Below are positions 33,074 to 44,031 of a stretch of 64,000 nt of DNA, one piece after another. Below the pieces are notes generated by a model, which saw only the letters and a program-made list of their open reading frames with translations, did not search any database and had not been told where the DNA came from. Both the position numbers and the translations under genes were made by a program. Origin of the DNA: Costus lasius (taxonomy: Eukaryota > Streptophyta > Magnoliopsida > Zingiberales > Costaceae). Location: positions 125,380,499 to 125,444,498 of the forward strand of contig CM050446.2 of assembly GCA_027563935.2 (NCBI GenBank), written 5' to 3'. Position 1 is the first letter of the stretch, and the number at the start of each line of letters is the position of its first letter.

Positions 33074-35019
33074 TGATGACTCCAAATTTCATAGTGTTTT
33101 TCATACTTATTTGGTAGTCTTTTGAGCCATAGTCTTACTCTTTTACTTTGCTTTTATACCCTTTTTTACCAAATACTTCGGAATCTACACAATCTTTGGT
33201 TTTTAATCAATTTCAGGTAAAAAGGCATTATTATCACTGATTTTTGAGCAATATCAATGCATGAATGAGTTCTAATCATCAAGAGAAGTCTACCCATCAA
33301 ATTTCAAGATAAAAGGAGCCAAATTACAAAAATATGGCACTACCGTATTTTTGAGCCCAACTCTCACAGTACCATATTTCTCAGCAGAAGTTTTGGGCGA
33401 AATACGGCACTACCATATGAATCTTCACGGTGCCATATTTTTCAGCGTTCTAAAATAGAAAGTTTCGACAGAATTACGGCACTACCTTGGGAAATTACAT
33501 GGTGCCGTATTATTCGACGATTTTGACCAGAGACTTTTGGAAGAATTACGGCAGTACCGTGAGGTTTTCCACGGTGCCGTATTTTGTGCAAATTCTGACC
33601 AGAAGGATTTGCCAGAAATACGGCACTATCGTATTTATGAGAAACATTATCACGGCACCATAATTTTTACATAGAACTCACAGAATGAAATACGGCACTG
33701 CCGTATGACTCTTCACGGTGCCGTATTTTGGAACTCAGAATTTTGATTTTTCCGCCTGATTCTTACAAAGACCATATCTTTTGATCCAGACCTCCAAATT
33801 GAGATCCGAAAGAAGCGGAGAACTCGTCTTAACGAGGAGAATATAACCAAACTAAAAGGAACGAATTTTTTGACGAATCCACAGAGAAATTGAGGGAGAG
33901 GCGTAATTGCTAGGGTTCATCGGTTCTCCACCTACAGACCACCTCCGGCCACGATTTTTGATAGAGAGCTTCATCTGGTGAAGGAGAACATGCACCTCAA
34001 GTTCCAGAGCGTTCAGAGTTAAATCGAAGGTGAAATTGACACAACAGTGGTGACAGCGCTGTTTAAGGTAATTTACGAGCTGTAATTTCAATACAGCCCT
34101 GTTTTGTAATCTTTCCTCCCTCTTTTCGATTCCTTAACACTCTGAGAACATGTTTTATTGTAATCCTTTCATCATGGTAGCTTAATCTTTTTATGGGACA
34201 TGGGGGTGTAATCTCTTTGTTTCTTAATGGCTAGAAAACCCTAATTTTGTCAAATTAATTTTATTATGATAATTTTACTCTTGTGATTGATTGTTCTTTA
34301 ATTATCCTTTTTGTCTTAAATATTAGCATGTTTTATAGTTTTGCAAAATAGACCGAGAGGTTGATTGTTTGAAATTCGGAACCCTAGGAATTATTGAGTT
34401 TGGAACTATCATAAGAGATTAGGTAGTTCTTCAAATTCTGATTTTTAGTGATTTTATTGCCATGTTGAATTTCTGATACTTTGGATTGAGTTAATGTGTA
34501 GACTTGATTTGATATTGCAAGAGATTGAGTATCGAGTCGTTGGAAACCCTTGAGTAAAACTAGTGTTGAGACTCGGATGCACGAGAATGATCTTTGAGTT
34601 TCCACTTGAGGTGATCAACCAAGAATTCGGATGCATGAGAATGATCCTTGAATTCTTAGCTGATGGTTTACTTATTTTCTGCATTAAATAGATCTTGCGC
34701 GAGAGTGGGGATCGGTTCTTTGTATGATTGTCTGAGCGAGAGTGAGACAATTTATTTAAAAAGTAAATTTTACCTTTATCATAATAGAATTAGATTGACA
34801 AATACTTATCTTAATCTAGTCATTAGAAATTAAAGTAGATGAACCCCCAGTCCCAATTTCCTCTCTGATATTTTCTCCATGTTCTTTTCGATAGTTTGAT
34901 TCACTATTTTTCGATTGCCTAGCTAGCGAGAAATCGATTATTCAGTACTTGGCAACAAGGTCTCTGTGGTTCGTTATTTTTATATTACTTCGAGTATCCG
35001 TGCACTTGCGGACACAACA
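33074..35019 (+). mobile_element. solo gypsy LTR, target duplication GTAAC
   Basis: Starts TGATGACTCCAAATTTCATAG and ends ACTTGCGGACACAACA; flanked by GTAAC at 33069-33073 and 35020-35024. Length 1946 bp. Related to the LTR of element A at both ends. Frames inside (33852-34091, 34384-34605 and 34454-34750 minus) carry no domain. Confidence 0.92.
33330..33735 (+). repeat. six-unit palindrome array in solo gypsy LTR
   Basis: Units start near 33333, 33402, 33475, 33547, 33618 and 33691, so the period is 69-73 bp. Each unit has TACGGCACTACCGTA-like, able to fold on itself, and 20-25 bp later CACGGTGCCGTA-like, which is itself nearly palindromic. It starts about 256 bp from the LTR start. Confidence 0.85.
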
Positions 35020-35024
35020 GTAAC

Positions 35025-35275
35025 TTCACAAATGTAAACGTTGAGGGGAGGAGAGGGTTTTAAGTCCTTGTAATTCTCATTTTGCACTTAGTTGACGTCC
35101 TTTGATAAAAATATTTGAGCCCATGCTTGATGGTGTGGGGAATGTTACCGTGAATACCTTCTCTTCCTCTAGTGACCAAGAGTTCCCCCTTCTTCTTCTT
35201 CCCTTTTCTCTTCTCAACCGAGACCCTTCTTCCACCTCCATATCCTTCTTCTTCATGTGGTTCCTTGCTGAGGTT
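35025..35275. other. unassigned stretch
   Basis: Pyrimidine-rich sequence without a convincing frame. Together with 32537-33073 and 37121-37515 it may be the older DNA into which the two solo LTRs inserted. Confidence 0.35.
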
Positions 35276-37120
35276 TGATGTGTGTTGTACTATCGCACAA
35301 CTAACCACAAGCGTGACGGTTTTGTTGTGATAGTAATAAAGTGTCGATCCCACAGGGACAGTGATCAATTTACCAAGTGATTATGAATTGATATCTAGAC
35401 AATCGATTAAGTGATTTGAAATTATGAAAAGTAAAGCAAATATAACTAAAAGGAAACCGAATCGAGCAAGAGAAAGTTTTTGGTAGAAAACAGGGGTTAG
35501 AGATATCAGAACTTCGGGTTCATCTCGTTGATGGATCTCAGATTCAAACGAGTTAAAGTTATAGCAAAGCAATTTTAAAAGTGCTCAAAGAAATATCAAA
35601 AGGTACAGATTGATCCATTGGGTTCAGAGATACTATAAAATTCCTCATACAAATCCTACCTCATTTCTTGACGGCTCATAGTATGTTCGAACTAGCAGAT
35701 CTAGCGTCGCAATTCACCTTTCGGTCTTTCTTGTGACGCCTGAGAAAAGAAATTACGTGATCAAGGTAATTCTAGCGATAAAACGGCATAGAACGAATAA
35801 ACAAAAAGTAAAATTTGCATTTGTTTTGAAATAACAAGTTTGAGAATGAGATACAAACAACGAGACTACACCCTTAGTTCCGACAAAAGGATTATGTTAT
35901 CATAACGTTGTTTAAGTACAAATCTCTATAAGAAGAAGAAAATATAAGAAAGAATTGAAGATAGAAGACCACAAACTCTTCAAAAAGGGTTGAAATCTTC
36001 TTCCTCCAAGCCTTCTAGAATGGATGCATAAGAGAACTTCTTCTCCCAAACTTTCATCAAGAACTCCACCTCTAGCCAAGACTCGTCGCCAATGCAAGGG
36101 GCTTTTCACCCATTTTATAGAACCGAATCCCATTTCTGAATGTATGACTTGATAGCTCTCTTAATTAGCTACGTTTTGACACAAAGAACGTTCAAAACGG
36201 AGCTATAATGAGAGAGTTATGTCTCATTTAAGTCTAGGCCGTGCAAGTGAGATTATGGGTGTAATGAAGATTACGAGCATGGCTGTAATGTCGAAATCAA
36301 TTCCATTCGGCTCCAGAAACATTCACACACTTATGGGCCATTAAAAGCTCGTCGTAATGACACCAAAAACGCCCAAATCGGAGTTGTAACGGAGAAGTTA
36401 TGACTCATTTAATGCAGCCCTTCAACACACTAAATGCTCTTAACACCATTATGGGTGTAATGAGATTATGGGCATGCCTGTAATTTCTGTAGCGAACTCC
36501 GTTTCGTCTGAAATTTAATGCAGCCTTTCAACGCATTAAATGCTCTTAACACCATTATGGGTGTAATGAGATTATGGGCATATCTGTAATTTCTGTAACG
36601 AACTCCGTTTCGTCTGAAATTTTACAGGTGAGTTGACCTTTGACTTGACTTGAATTCCGGCCATAGTATGATATCAAAGGTCGCCGATGTGAAGATTACG
36701 AGCAAGGTGAAATTACGGCTATACCTGTAACGTCTTCTGTCAAAGTTTTTGTCTTCCGAAAGGCTTCTATTGAGAAAATTAAGAGCACGCCTTTGGAATA
36801 TGATTATGCTAGAATGAAAACGGGCTTCTTGAGAATTCAAACTAGAAATTACGGCCATAATGCAGATTATGGCCTCGGCCGTAATTCTGGAAATTAGTTC
36901 CGTTTGAAGCGAAATTTCTCGTCAAGGTTCTTGATTCACTCGGGGACATAAATATAGCTCCAAAAGTGAGTGAATTGTCCTGTATTCATCAACATGACAA
37001 GAAGTGGAGCTTCTAAAGAAAATAAATGAAATAAGCTGGAAAGAGATGCAAAAGCATGAAAATAGGTCTCGATTCACAGGTAAATATTAGTCTAAAAGAG
37101 TATAAAAATACGAGACATCA
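35276..37120 (-). mobile_element. probable solo gypsy LTR, minus orientation
   Basis: On the minus strand starts TGATGTCTCGTATTTTTATAC at 37120 and ends in CACACATCA at 35276. The flanks AGGTT (35271-35275) and TGGTT (37121-37125) match at four of five bases, compatible with an old target duplication. About 1845 bp. Confidence 0.7.
36225..36900 (-). repeat. array in gypsy LTR, including a 106-bp direct duplication
   Basis: Units with ATTATGGGTGTAATGAGATTA and ATTACGG/CCGTAAT words. 36411-36516 and 36517-36622 are a near-perfect 106-bp tandem duplication. It begins about 220 bp from the LTR start. Confidence 0.75.
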
Positions 37121-37515
37121 TGGTTCCCTTCCCTTGGACGTGAAGGCATCTACAACAAGAAAGGAAGCTCTTGGAAGGTATTAGCAAAAAGGACCTGATC
37201 AAGACCCCTTAAGGACTTCTTTTGTTCTAGTTTTCAAGGGGATTTGTATTCACCCTCCCCTTTGCTTAATCTATTGTGAGGCCATTTAAATACCCATATC
37301 TTAGCCTCAACGCCAAGATATGGGAGCTTGGAGCAAAGAAACGGGTTTAGGCCCCTTCCCTAATAGGGGGCCATAGGTGACCTCCCTCCTTTCCTCTCTT
37401 GCTTATCTACTTTTCTGTCCATTTTGCTAGAACGCATGCTTAACTTTCCTGTGTTTTTTGAGCTACTTACCTAAGATGGTCTTCATTTTAAATCCCTAAA
37501 TCTCATCCTACTTCA
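37121..37515. other. unassigned stretch left of the inverted duplication
   Basis: Contains a short interrupted inverted repeat (CCATATCTT ... AAGATATGG, near 37293-37323) but no frame with a domain. Confidence 0.35.
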
Positions 37516-38498
37516 ATTGGTCTAGCTGCCAGTCGACCGTCCTATCTCCCTCTGAATCTTCTCCGGTGGTCCATGATGCAGATCGCCATTTCTGATCTGC
37601 TCTAAAATTTCCATCACTCCAATCCCTAACTTGTTCTTTTGCTTCTCGATCTCGATCCCTTGGTCGAGGGGGTTTCACAAAACTCCCTCGATTTCTTAGC
37701 TATTTGCCCTACCCTCGATCGCGTAACCCCCAAACATAGATCTTCCCCTCGAATCTCTCATCGATCTCGAAAAAGGACCCTAAATTCTTGCTCCCAATCG
37801 ACTTTCTCGATCCTTTCGGCCCTCTTTGTAACCTCGTGGTTCTAGCATCAATTGGTTCAATCTTGTGGCTTGATCTAGACTTTCACTTTCTTTTCGTGTG
37901 GGAAATGGCAGTGCGATCAGATCAAGTGTCCGATTTGTAGTTGTTCGATGCATATTTCACAATAGCCGTTTTGGATCGGGACGCAAGGATCAGCGGCAAT
38001 GAGGGGGCGGCTTTCTTTCAGGGATTCAATTTGCCTAGACATGTTCTAGCTCAGGTACTGAAGGAGCATCGAACAACCACAAATCGGATGCTTGATCTGG
38101 CCGCACCGCCATTTACCACACGAAAAGAAAGTGAAAGTCTAGATCAAGCCACAAGATCGAACCAACTGATGCCAGAACCACGAGATTACAAAGAGGGACG
38201 AAAGGATTGAGAAAGTCGATCGAGAATGAGAATTTAGGGTCTTTTTTCGAGATCAATGAGAGATTCAAGAGGAAGATCTATGTTTGAGGGTTACACTATT
38301 AAGGGTAGGGCATATAGCCAAGAAATCAAGTTTTGTGAAACCTCGCTTGACCAAGGGATCGAGATTGAGAAGCGAGAGAATAAGTTAAGGATCGTAGTGA
38401 TGAAAATTTTGGAGCAGATAAGAAATGGCGATCTGCATAATGGACGACCGGAGAAGATTCAGAGGGAGATAGGATGGTCAACTGGCGGCTAGACCAAT
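37516..38498. repeat. 1-kb inverted duplication built on the 5' end of an EH-domain gene (Pack-MULE-like or hairpin locus)
   Basis: Left arm 37516-37951 (436 bp) and right arm 38066-38498 (433 bp) are reverse complements at roughly 90 percent by eye, with a 114-bp spacer at 37952-38065. The arms run from ATTGGTCTAG through a TCTCGAT-rich leader to an ATGGC start and the first 16 codons of an EH-type exon; the spacer holds the rest of the exon and its splice donor. Long terminal inverted repeats around a captured gene piece are typical of Pack-MULE elements. But here the gene leader is itself inside the arms, and I found no clear 9-bp target duplication. Confidence 0.8.
37905..38054 (+). pseudogene. 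EH (EPS15 homology) domain exon 1, broken copy
   Basis: A 150-bp exon from ATG (37905) to CAG followed by a GT donor at 38055. After an in-frame TAG at 37938-37940 it reads LFDAYFTIAVLDRDARISG then AAFFQGFNLPRHVLAQ. This is the first helix, EF-hand-like loop and second helix of an N-terminal EH domain as in plant EH/Pan1 endocytosis proteins (TPLATE complex partners). The calcium-loop position is degenerate (DRDAR where DxDG is expected). The stop codon is TGG in the right arm and CGG in the copy at 42311-42460. Only one exon is present, so no product is expected. Confidence 0.75.
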
Positions 38499-38701
38499 CT
38501 AGGTCCAGTGTAAGATGGAGGACATTAGTTAGACGGTGGATGATGAATTTAGAGGAACATAGTGTGCCACGCGGGCACCACGTGAGCACCATGGGTCCAC
38601 CACGCGGGAGCCATGCATGCGCGATGGGTGAGCCATTGATGTGTCCGCAAGTGCACAGATACTTTTTGAGTCATCAGCCACATGTGCACCACGCATATGC
38701 T
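38499..38701. other. unassigned stretch with a fragment of a gypsy LTR end
   Basis: Bases from 38638 read TGATGTGTCCGCAAGTGCAC, the reversed U5 end of the local gypsy LTRs (compare 21272-21300). Before and after it are CACGTGAGCACCATG-like palindromic words resembling a U3 array. Too short to define an element. Confidence 0.45.
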
Positions 38702-39825
38702 TGAGAATTGAATTAATTGATTTAATTAAAAATAAAAATAGAAAAAATTAAAGATAGGGAAACTTCAAACGGCTATCACTTTTTATCTAGAAGTCAAATT
38801 GAATCGATTCTTGCGATGTTAGAAAGCTTAAAAAGAGTAGAATGCATTCACGTAGTCAAATTCACGTTAAGGATTTATGTATTATCATTTAGGGTTTAGG
38901 ATTATAGGTTTAGGGTTATTAGCATAGGGTTTAGGGTTTAGAGTTTAGGTTCAGAGTTCAGGGTTCAATGTTCACGAGTTACGGTTTGGGGTTTGGGTTG
39001 AATTAATAAATTTACTTAAAAATATAAACAGAAAAAAAAAATAAAGATATGGAAACTTTAAATGACTATAACTTTTGATCCAGAAGTCGAATTCAGGTGA
39101 TTCTTACAGCGTTAGAAAGCTTAAAAAGAGTATAATGCACTCACGTAGTCCAATTCGGGTTTAGGATTTATGTATTATCATTTACGGCTTAGAGTTTTGG
39201 GTTTAGGGTTTAGGGTTCAATGTTCAGGGGTTAGGGTTTGGGGTTTAAGGTTTATGGTTTAGGGTTTCGGGTTTTGTGTGTAGGGCATAGGGTTTGGGGT
39301 TTAAGGTTTATGGTTTAGGGTTTCGAGTTTTGTGTGTAGGGCGTAGGGTTTGGGGTTTAGAAGCATTTAGGGTTTAGGGTGTCAGGTTTCGGGTTTATAG
39401 TTGAGGATTTTGTGTTTTGGGTTTTGGGTTTATGATTTATGTATTATCGTTTATGTTTTAGGGTTTAGGGTTTAGGGTTTAGAGTTTAGGTTCAGAGTTC
39501 AGGGTGCAATGTTCAGGGGTTAGGGTTTGGGGCTTGAGTTGAATTAATAAATTTGCTTAAAAATAAAAACAGAAAAAAAAATAAAGATTTGGAAACTTCA
39601 AACGACTATAACTTTTGATCTAGAAGTCGGATTGAGGTGATTCTTGCGGCGTTAGAAACTTCAAACGACAATGTTCAGGGTGCAATATTTAGGATTTATG
39701 TATTATCGTTTAGGGCTTAGATTTTTGAGTTTAGGTTTATAGGCTTTGGGTTTATAGTTTAGGGTTTAGGGCTCAGGGTTCAGGGGTTAGGGTTAGGGTT
39801 TTGGGGTTTAAGGTTTAGAGTTTAG
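38702..39825. repeat. degenerate telomere-like (TTTAGGG) block with AT-rich modules
   Basis: Dense imperfect GGTTTAGGGTTTAG words from about 38889, all in one orientation (GGGTTTA on plus). They are interspersed with three copies of an AT-rich module starting near 38702, 38998 and 39537. Each module has AATTAATAAATTT, GGAAACTT, ATAACTTTTGATC and AGAAGTCG, and two also have AGCTTAAAAAGAGT. No coding frame. Confidence 0.88.
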
Positions 39826-41771
39826 TGTTGGGAAACCCCGGGGACATTTTACAATTTTTCAGAGTTATAGACATTGCACAGCGGAAGAATGTCCCCGAAA
39901 CAGGCCAGTCCCAAAAACCCAGTGCGGATCGTCAAGCGAGGGGATCGACACTATGTGATAGAAAGTACCTTAAGCGAGCAAAGAGATGTCGATGTTGAGA
40001 TAGGCGCCCACGTGTTCGCCCTCTGCAGTCTCACACACACGGAGTCCTCGAGCTCTCTTCTTCTGCGCTTGGTGCTAACCTCGGGAAGAAGATTCAAGCC
40101 TTATGTTCTCCCTCTTCAACTCTGCTCTACCTCCAAGGTGTATGCGCCAAGAAGAAGGAGAGGAGAAGTAGTCGCCAAGTCCAAGTCCTTCTTGCGCCAA
40201 GAGGAGGAGAAGAAGACTTGTGCTTGCGGCTAGATGTTGGAGGAAGAGAAGTTGCACCAAGAGCCTCCAAGCTTTTGCCCCTCTCTATTGCTCACGCCTC
40301 CAAGGAATTGTCACTTATAAGAGGGGACAGCTAGGTGCTCTTTTATAGGGCAAGAGGTGGTTTGTGAAAGGCTAGGATCAAGACAAGTGTGCGGCTAGGA
40401 TGAGAAGGTTTGAGGCAAGGAAAGTCTCCAAGACATTTCCATAATTCTCATTCAACCATTCCTTTTGTGCCCATGCCTTTCTTTGTGCGCCAAGGCCTTG
40501 CCTTGCGCCCCAAGCAATGCCATAGAGGCATTCATACCATAAGAGATAAAGGGGGAGGCGCCAATTGCTTCCTTATGAAGCAAATTGTGCCACTTCTCCC
40601 CATTATGCCCATAGGCGCCTAGGGGAGAAGACTTGTCCCCATTATACCCTTCTAGCCCTTCTTCTCTTCATGACAACTTATTAGTGAGCCCAACTTAGCA
40701 ATGGGCCTAGCCCAAAGACCATTACCCATGTTAACCAAGCGATTGGATCCGATCCAACTTAACCCATGGTCAAATGAGGCTATCCATGGTTAATTCGGCC
40801 AATATGCCAAAAACAGAAGTTGGCTTCAATAAGTTTCTTCCATCTCATCAGGCCCATTGGCGCTGATGAAATCTCCAAACTAGATCCGAGTTATCCTATA
40901 ACTCGATCATAAGGCTTCCCGATCAATACGAGAACTCGAGTGTCTTGGTGTGTGACCCTGTAGGTTCCTCTGACGCTGGCAGTGTTGACCAAAGGTCACC
41001 ACAAGCAGTGAGTGGCACCTAGCAGTGCATCGCTGCTACCCAGGTCATTGGAATGGATATCGACATCGACATCCCCATCATCGCAACTAGGTACAGATGC
41101 ATTACAGTCTCTTTGCCGAACTGATATCCGATTGGACAAGTGTGTCACCACTTGTTTTCACCCAATCACATGGCTATGACTAAAACAGGTTCTCACCTGG
41201 GTATGGCCATACACTCTCAGTCATAGAACTATAGAGGAGCTCCATGGATATCATACTTCCCTAAGGAAGGGGCAAATCCTTTGTCTGTCCATTGACCTTC
41301 TCATATGGGTCGTGACATGCTCAATGACAACCGTTATGACCTCCCAACTACGGCGAGGTGTTAGGTTGTATCAAAACAAGTCCCTAACCATATAGAATGA
41401 TTAATGACCTCAAGTCAAGGGATCAATGCATCCCCTGTCACTTGTGAGGATAACTCATGACACCAAGTCATAGCCTCACAACAGGTCTATCCAGTATATC
41501 CTCCAATGATATACCCATGTGTCTGCGTCCTAACCAGCCCACATACCAGTCTCACAAGTACCATAGCTGTCCCATATCCACTAAAGTACATTCACTGGGG
41601 ACTATAGTTCGAGCACAGATCCAATCTATCTCCAGGGACATTATCATGTTAGTACATATGCGCAGATGTAAACAAACATAGATAACGACAATGCTAGAAT
41701 GATATATAAATATCAAAGTCAAGTAGTACATAAGTGGACCAAAACTAGGTCCTAGGGCATATACACCAACA
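39826..41771 (-). mobile_element. solo copia LTR inside telomere-like repeats, target duplication TTTAG
   Basis: Plus-strand ends TGTTGGGAAACCCCGGGG and TATACACCAACA; flanked by TTTAG at 39821-39825 and 41772-41776. 1946 bp. Same family and orientation as 6179-8165 and 50055-52011. Confidence 0.93.
40340..40347 (-). promoter_or_regulatory. TATA box candidate in copia LTR
   Basis: TATAAAAG on the minus strand. The corresponding place in the LTR at 50055-52011 has TATAAATA (50562-50569). It is well placed as the core promoter of this family. Confidence 0.45.
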
Positions 41772-42016
41772 TTTAGTATATAGGGTGTAGGGTGTAGGGT
41801 TTAGAGTTTAGGGTTTAGTGTTTAGGGTTTAGGATTTAGGAAGTTTAGGAGGTTTAGGGTCTAGGATTTAGGGTTTAGGGTTTTGGGCTTCGGGTTTTGG
41901 GTTTTGATTTTGGGTTTTGCGTTTTGCGTTTTGGGTTTAGAGTTTAGGTTTTTGGGTTTTGGGTTTCGGGTTTAGGGTTTCACGTTTAGGGTTTAGGTTT
42001 TAGGGTTTTGGGTAAA
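41772..42016. repeat. telomere-like block, right part
   Basis: Continuation of the repeats after the solo LTR; GGGTTTA/GGGTTTTGGG words to about 42016, where unique sequence (the intron of the EH copy) begins. Confidence 0.85.
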
Positions 42017-42310
42017 GTTTGAAGGGTATGCTAACAAAATATATTTCTGCACCTCATTGATATTTGCATAGAAAAGTAGTTCTTTTGGTTGTTTAAATGA
42101 GCAACGATTTACTCCGACCAAATAGAGTTGTAATTCAATTTTATAAACTCAAAATAGGACCAATAATTGGTTTATCCTAAACATAAATAAGATATTATTC
42201 CCCATTAACAAAGATGAATCACTAGATACTGATAACTTCTACTAGTTGAAACTTCAAAGTAAATAAATGAAGCAAACAATAAGCAATTCGTGCACAAATT
42301 CCATCAATAC
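42017..42310 (-). other. probable start of intron 1 of the EH-domain gene copy
   Basis: AT-rich sequence that follows the GT donor of the exon on the minus strand. No other feature seen. Confidence 0.5.
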
Positions 42311-42460
42311 CTGAGCTAGAACATGTCTAGGCAAATTCAATCCCTAGAAGAAAGCCACCCCGTCATTACTGCTGATCTTTCCATCCCAATCCAAATCAGC
42401 TATCGCGAAGTATGCATCGAACAACCGCAAATCGAACACTTGATACGGCCACACCGCCAT
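42311..42460 (-). pseudogene. EH (EPS15 homology) domain exon 1, second broken copy
   Basis: A 150-bp exon from ATG at 42460 to CAG at 42311, then GTATTG donor. It reads LRLFDAYFAIADLDWDGKIS, an EF-hand-like loop with the D-x-D-x-D-G-x-I pattern, then NDGVAFF, an in-frame TAG at 42346-42344 where the left copy has CAG, and GLNLPRHVLAQ. The exon is closer to a functional EH domain than the copy at 37905, apart from the stop. Its leader (ACTTTCTTTTCATGTGGG) is cut at 42480 by the LTR of G4. The rest of the gene is not found downstream, where telomere-like repeats begin. Confidence 0.78.
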
Positions 42461-42480
42461 TTCCCACATGAAAAGAAAGT

Positions 42481-43929
42481 TGATGACATGGAAATATATG
42501 ATATATTGTGACTCATTTCTGTTATTATTTTGGAATAAAATGCATACTTTGTCTCATTTAATTGCTTAAATGCTTAATATTCTTCAAAGTCTTCACTTTT
42601 TATTTGTTTTATTGAAATGTAGGTATTTTGCCACAAAATTGGTGGAATTTGGAAGATCTGAAGATATGGGATAATTCCTCATGATGAGACGAAGCTACAT
42701 GAGAAATTTCAGCCCAATCAGAGCCCTCTACGCTCTTCATAGTCGTGGGTGTGTACCCATGCACAGCTGTGCATGAGTTGGCCATTCCAGGCTTCACCAA
42801 GCCGTACACGGGCATGGGTGTGCATCCATGCACGGCCGTGAAGGGTAAGTTTTCGAGTTACCGAGCCATACATGGGCATGGCCGTGCATCCATGAACGGC
42901 CATGCATCGTCTTGCGCAACTTCGACAGTTGCTCGGTTTTTCATCCATAACTTTCTATTTTGGAAGTGGAATTGAACAAAATTTTAGGGAGACCTTCCAA
43001 ATCTTAGCTACGGACATTTTGGGACCAAAATCATCGGATTTGATCAAGCGGTTGCGGAGAACGAAGCAAAAGGGCGACAACCTAGGGTTTTGTGGTGATT
43101 TTCTGGGTGACAACACTGTTCCGGCTCGTCTTCTTCGTCGTTCCGACGTGGATCTTCATGCTGGACCTTCTTCTATCAAGGATCTACCCTTCCCTTCAGT
43201 TTGATTTAATTATTATGAGAGATTTCATGTATTTAACGAAGAATCTTGTAGCGTAAACTCATTTTCGAGGTTTGGGCGTAGCCCACAGTAAGAATGTTTG
43301 ATATTAATGTTTGATCTACTTGTTTCTCTTATTTGTCTTCAATTCTTATTCATCATGTCTAGGATGTTTTCATTCATGTTTATGTACTGGCCATATGTAT
43401 GCATGCCCTAGATGCCGTGGGAAGGATTGAGAGGTGAACCACAGTCATCGGAACCCCTTAGACTGGACTGGTGATTTCGTTTGGCGAGAGCACTCGAAAT
43501 CACCCGAGGAACCCTAATCCTTCATAGAACCCATTGGATCCGGACCGTGTCCTGAGAGGGAGCGCGCCTGTACCCTAGGATGGATTACCTTGAGAACTTA
43601 GATAAAACTTAATTTAAAATATCAAACTCTAATATTTCTGCATGCTTCAGTGTAGTGAAACCTAAAACCCCGAATCTCTCTCATAGACTTAAAACCTCGA
43701 TTGTTCTGCTCTCTGCTCTGCTTGACTTTAATTTGATTTTAGTTTGACCTTAGTTTGTTTTAGTTTAATCTCTTGCACTAGGATATTAGTCATTTCTCCT
43801 TTACTCATTAACCTAGCTATTAGTTGACTGATTAGTTAATACTTGACCCCTAGTCCTCGTGGGATCGATACTTATTATATTACGCGATAGACCGTGCACT
43901 TGCGGTAGTAGCCATTCGGGCCCCTATCA
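42481..43929 (+). repeat. 5' LTR of G4
   Basis: Starts TGATGACATGGAAATATATG and ends GGGCCCCTATCA; 1449 bp. Ends six bases before the primer site. Confidence 0.88.
42735..42912 (+). repeat. CATGCACGGCCGTGCATG palindrome array in G4 5' LTR
   Basis: Three units about 70 bp apart, with CCATGCAC...GTGCATG and ACGGGCATGG words. Starts about 255 bp from the LTR start. The same array is at about 49730-49905 in the 3' LTR and, diverged, at 46712-46972. Confidence 0.85.
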
Positions 43930-43933
43930 AGTT

Positions 43934-43953
43934 TTTGGCGCCGTTGCTGGGGA
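43934..43953 (+). other. primer-binding site of G4
   Basis: TTGGCGCCGTTGCTGGGGA: the Athila-type site with one change from the usual form. Confidence 0.85.
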
Positions 43954-44031
43954 ACTAGGTTGCCAATATTAACACGATCAGGAAATTGGTAGACTAGGTT
44001 TAGTTAGCTTTCCTTTTGTTGATTTTTCATT

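Noticed and set aside
33330..33735. Regularly spaced repeats resembling a CRISPR array
   Set aside because: Units are degenerate, spacers are similar to each other, the array sits inside a plant gypsy LTR and there are no cas genes.
37639..38704. Frames of 68-89 codons in the inverted duplication
   Set aside because: Only the EH exon section shows protein-level conservation. The others mirror each other in the two arms and carry no domain.
38889..42016. True chromosome end
   Set aside because: Repeats are degenerate, short, interrupted by a transposon and flanked by kilobases of other sequence on both sides.
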